This document shows positions 53,946-54,924 of a stretch of DNA of 54,924 nucleotides, piece by piece. How positions within the stretch are numbered: position 1 is the stretch's first letter; each line of letters begins with the position of its first letter. The position numbers and the translations under genes were made by a program. The DNA comes from Bacteroidota bacterium (GTDB lineage: Bacteria; Bacteroidota; Bacteroidia; Sphingobacteriales; Sphingobacteriaceae): contig JAJYRG010000007.1 in NCBI GenBank assembly GCA_021794195.1, positions 1 through 54,924 of the forward strand, written 5' to 3'. The notes beneath the pieces are model-generated. The model searched no databases. It saw only the letters and a list, made by a program, of their open reading frames with translations, and was not told the origin of the DNA.

Positions 53946-54746
53946 ATGCAACAAATAAAACACTCTATCTTAAGTTTTCTATTGATTTCTTGTTTCTCTT
54001 TTTCTGCTTTATCTGATGTGTCGGATAGATCAGATAACCCCAAACAATTAAAAGTGCTTTCCTATAATTTAAGGTTCGGCGAATTGGCTTCATTAGAGGA
54101 ACTGGCAGATTTTATAAAAGAACAAGATCCGGATGTGGTAGCACTACAAGAAGTAGATAGCCGAACTTTTAGAGAGCGGGCTCCTCTTCAAAATGATAAA
54201 GATTTTGCTACTGAACTGGGCTATCTTACAGGAATGTTTGCAGCTTATGGAAAAACGATACCTTATAAAAAAGGATATTATGGAATCGCTATATTATCAA
54301 AATATCCCATGGCAAAAATTGAAAGAAAATATTTGCCAAAGACTGAAAATGGAAAGGAACAAAGAGCTGTCTTAGTAGCAGATATTGAATATAAAGAAAA
54401 CCAGTACTTCACCTTTGCCTCAACACACTTAGACTATACAAATAGTGAGGAACGCCAGGTACAAGTTGAAAAACTTAATGACATATTATTTAAAAGTAAT
54501 TATCCCGTCATTGTAGGAGGAGATTTCAATGCGAAGCCGGAGTCTATAGAGATTAAAGAAGGTATGAAAGACTGGGAAAGAATATCCAGCTTGGATCCTA
54601 CAATTCCAGCAAAAAAACCTCGGAGCACTATAGATTATATTTTTGCTTATCCTAAAAACAAATGGGGTAAAATTGATTCAAAAACTTATAAGGTAAGTCT
54701 ATCCGATCACTTACCCATAAGTTCGACAGTAGAAATGAAATTCTAA
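53946..54746 (+). CDS. Secreted endonuclease/exonuclease/phosphatase-fold hydrolase
   Basis: The 266-residue protein has a signal peptide (ILSFLLISCFSFSALS), so it is exported. All motifs of the DNase I-like fold are present: LKVLSYNLRFG (Asn), DPDVVALQEVDSR (Glu), FASTHLDYT (His), IVGGDFNAKPES (Asp, Asn), RSTIDYIFAYP and the final LSDHLPISS (Asp-His). Relatives cleave DNA, RNA, sphingomyelin, inositol phosphates or phosphodiesters. Its place behind SusCD suggests that it prepares or processes the imported substrate. It is probably read from the same locus, although a terminator lies between. Confidence 0.88.
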   Translation: MQQIKHSILSFLLISCFSFSALSDVSDRSDNPKQLKVLSYNLRFGELASLEELADFIKEQDPDVVALQEVDSRTFRERAPLQNDKDFATELGYLTGMFAAYGKTIPYKKGYYGIAILSKYPMAKIERKYLPKTENGKEQRAVLVADIEYKENQYFTFASTHLDYTNSEERQVQVEKLNDILFKSNYPVIVGGDFNAKPESIEIKEGMKDWERISSLDPTIPAKKPRSTIDYIFAYPKNKWGKIDSKTYKVSLSDHLPISSTVEMKF

Positions 54747-54753
54747 CTTGTAC

Positions 54754-54787
54754 CCTATTTTAAGAATTAGGTTAATAGGTTTTTTTA
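54754..54787 (+). terminator. Intrinsic terminator after the hydrolase gene
   Basis: CCTATT (54754-54759) pairs with AATAGG (54774-54779) and is followed by seven T residues. The stem is short but the T tract is good. Confidence 0.6.
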
Positions 54788-54797
54788 TCCAATTCGT

Positions 54798-54825
54798 ATT
54801 TTGAGGAGTATTTACTCCTCAAAAT
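54798..54825. terminator. Hairpin terminator of the leftward gene at the window edge
   Basis: ATTTTGAGGAGT (54798-54809) and ACTCCTCAAAAT (54814-54825) form a perfect 12-bp stem with a four-base loop. It is about 55 bases past the stop codon of the truncated - strand gene and converges with the hydrolase gene terminator. Confidence 0.7.
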
Positions 54826-54879
54826 TTGCTATGTATCGGGAAACCCTAGAAACCTCCAAGTGTGGGGAAAGAAAACAAG

Positions 54880-54924
54880 CTAATAATCGTTTAGCTCTTC
54901 TTCAGTAAAAGGATCTTTGCGATC
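54880..54924 (-). CDS. C-terminus of a leftward gene cut by the window edge
   Basis: On the - strand the last 45 bases read DRKDPFTEEELNDY then TAG. The acidic, gap-free tail and the perfect terminator hairpin beyond the stop suggest a real gene entering from the right. Fourteen residues are too few to name a family. Confidence 0.45.
   Translation of the reverse strand, partial: DRKDPFTEEELNDY

Overview
The window reads as chromosomal DNA of a Bacteroidota bacterium, most likely from the Sphingobacteriales (an inference from gene content; no 16S gene is present). Supporting signs are a gldK-L-M-N type IX secretion block, a FecI/FecR/SusC/SusD locus, DUF5686 and outer-membrane beta-barrel proteins with carboxypeptidase-like domains, DUF4271 next to hemD, AT-rich intergenic DNA, and promoters of the TTTG-N19-TANNTTTG type seen in this phylum. 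I found no rRNA, tRNA, CRISPR array, insertion sequence or phage gene, and gene density is high and even.

Layout. 0.1-3.6 kb: a C-terminal processing protease and a secreted TPR protein, both leftward. 3.6-9.9 kb: a rightward run of rarA, a DEDDh exonuclease, a GDP-mannose pyrophosphorylase and rfbB-rfbC-rfbD-rfbA, which together supply GDP-mannose and dTDP-L-rhamnose for surface polysaccharide. 10-13.4 kb: enoyl-CoA hydratase, prfB with an intact programmed +1 frameshift, dCTP deaminase and a phosphopantetheinyl transferase. 13.5-18 kb: a secreted tricorn-like protease followed by a flavin disulfide oxidoreductase with an atypical C-terminus. 18-26 kb (leftward): a PabB-PabC fusion, a HAD phosphatase, an outer-membrane beta-barrel protein and a DUF5686 protein. 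26-29 kb: a GNAT acetyltransferase and a two-gene GMC dehydrogenase operon with a palindrome in its promoter region. 29-33.8 kb (leftward): M60 metallopeptidase, DUF4397 lipoprotein, Mrp ATPase and 3-methyladenine glycosylase. 33.8-41.4 kb: DUF4271, hemD, gldKLMN and a JmjC/cupin-type oxygenase. 41.9-46.2 kb: A-type Fe-S carrier, a membrane-anchored unknown, glyA, an ECF sigma factor and a zinc peptidase. 46.5-54.7 kb: FecI sigma, FecR anti-sigma, STN-bearing SusC, SusD and a secreted endonuclease/exonuclease/phosphatase-fold hydrolase. The last bases hold the C-terminus of a leftward gene.

How it works together. The strongest functional units are (i) the nucleotide-sugar operon, (ii) the T9SS core GldKLMN, and (iii) the final locus. 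In (iii) the STN domain of SusC, FecR and FecI form a trans-envelope signalling chain that should switch on transport genes when the substrate of SusCD is present. The secreted hydrolase downstream suggests that the substrate could be a nucleic acid or phosphodiester rather than a plain glycan (inference).

Several ORF-track starts are TTG codons upstream of a better ATG, in two cases lying in or beside a promoter -7 box. I moved those starts inward and say so in each entry. No single feature proves a wholly new system. The best leads are the oxidoreductase lacking its catalytic His/Glu pair, the SusCD-phosphodiesterase locus, the palindrome in the GMC operon promoter, and an orphan LacI-type operator in a convergent gap.
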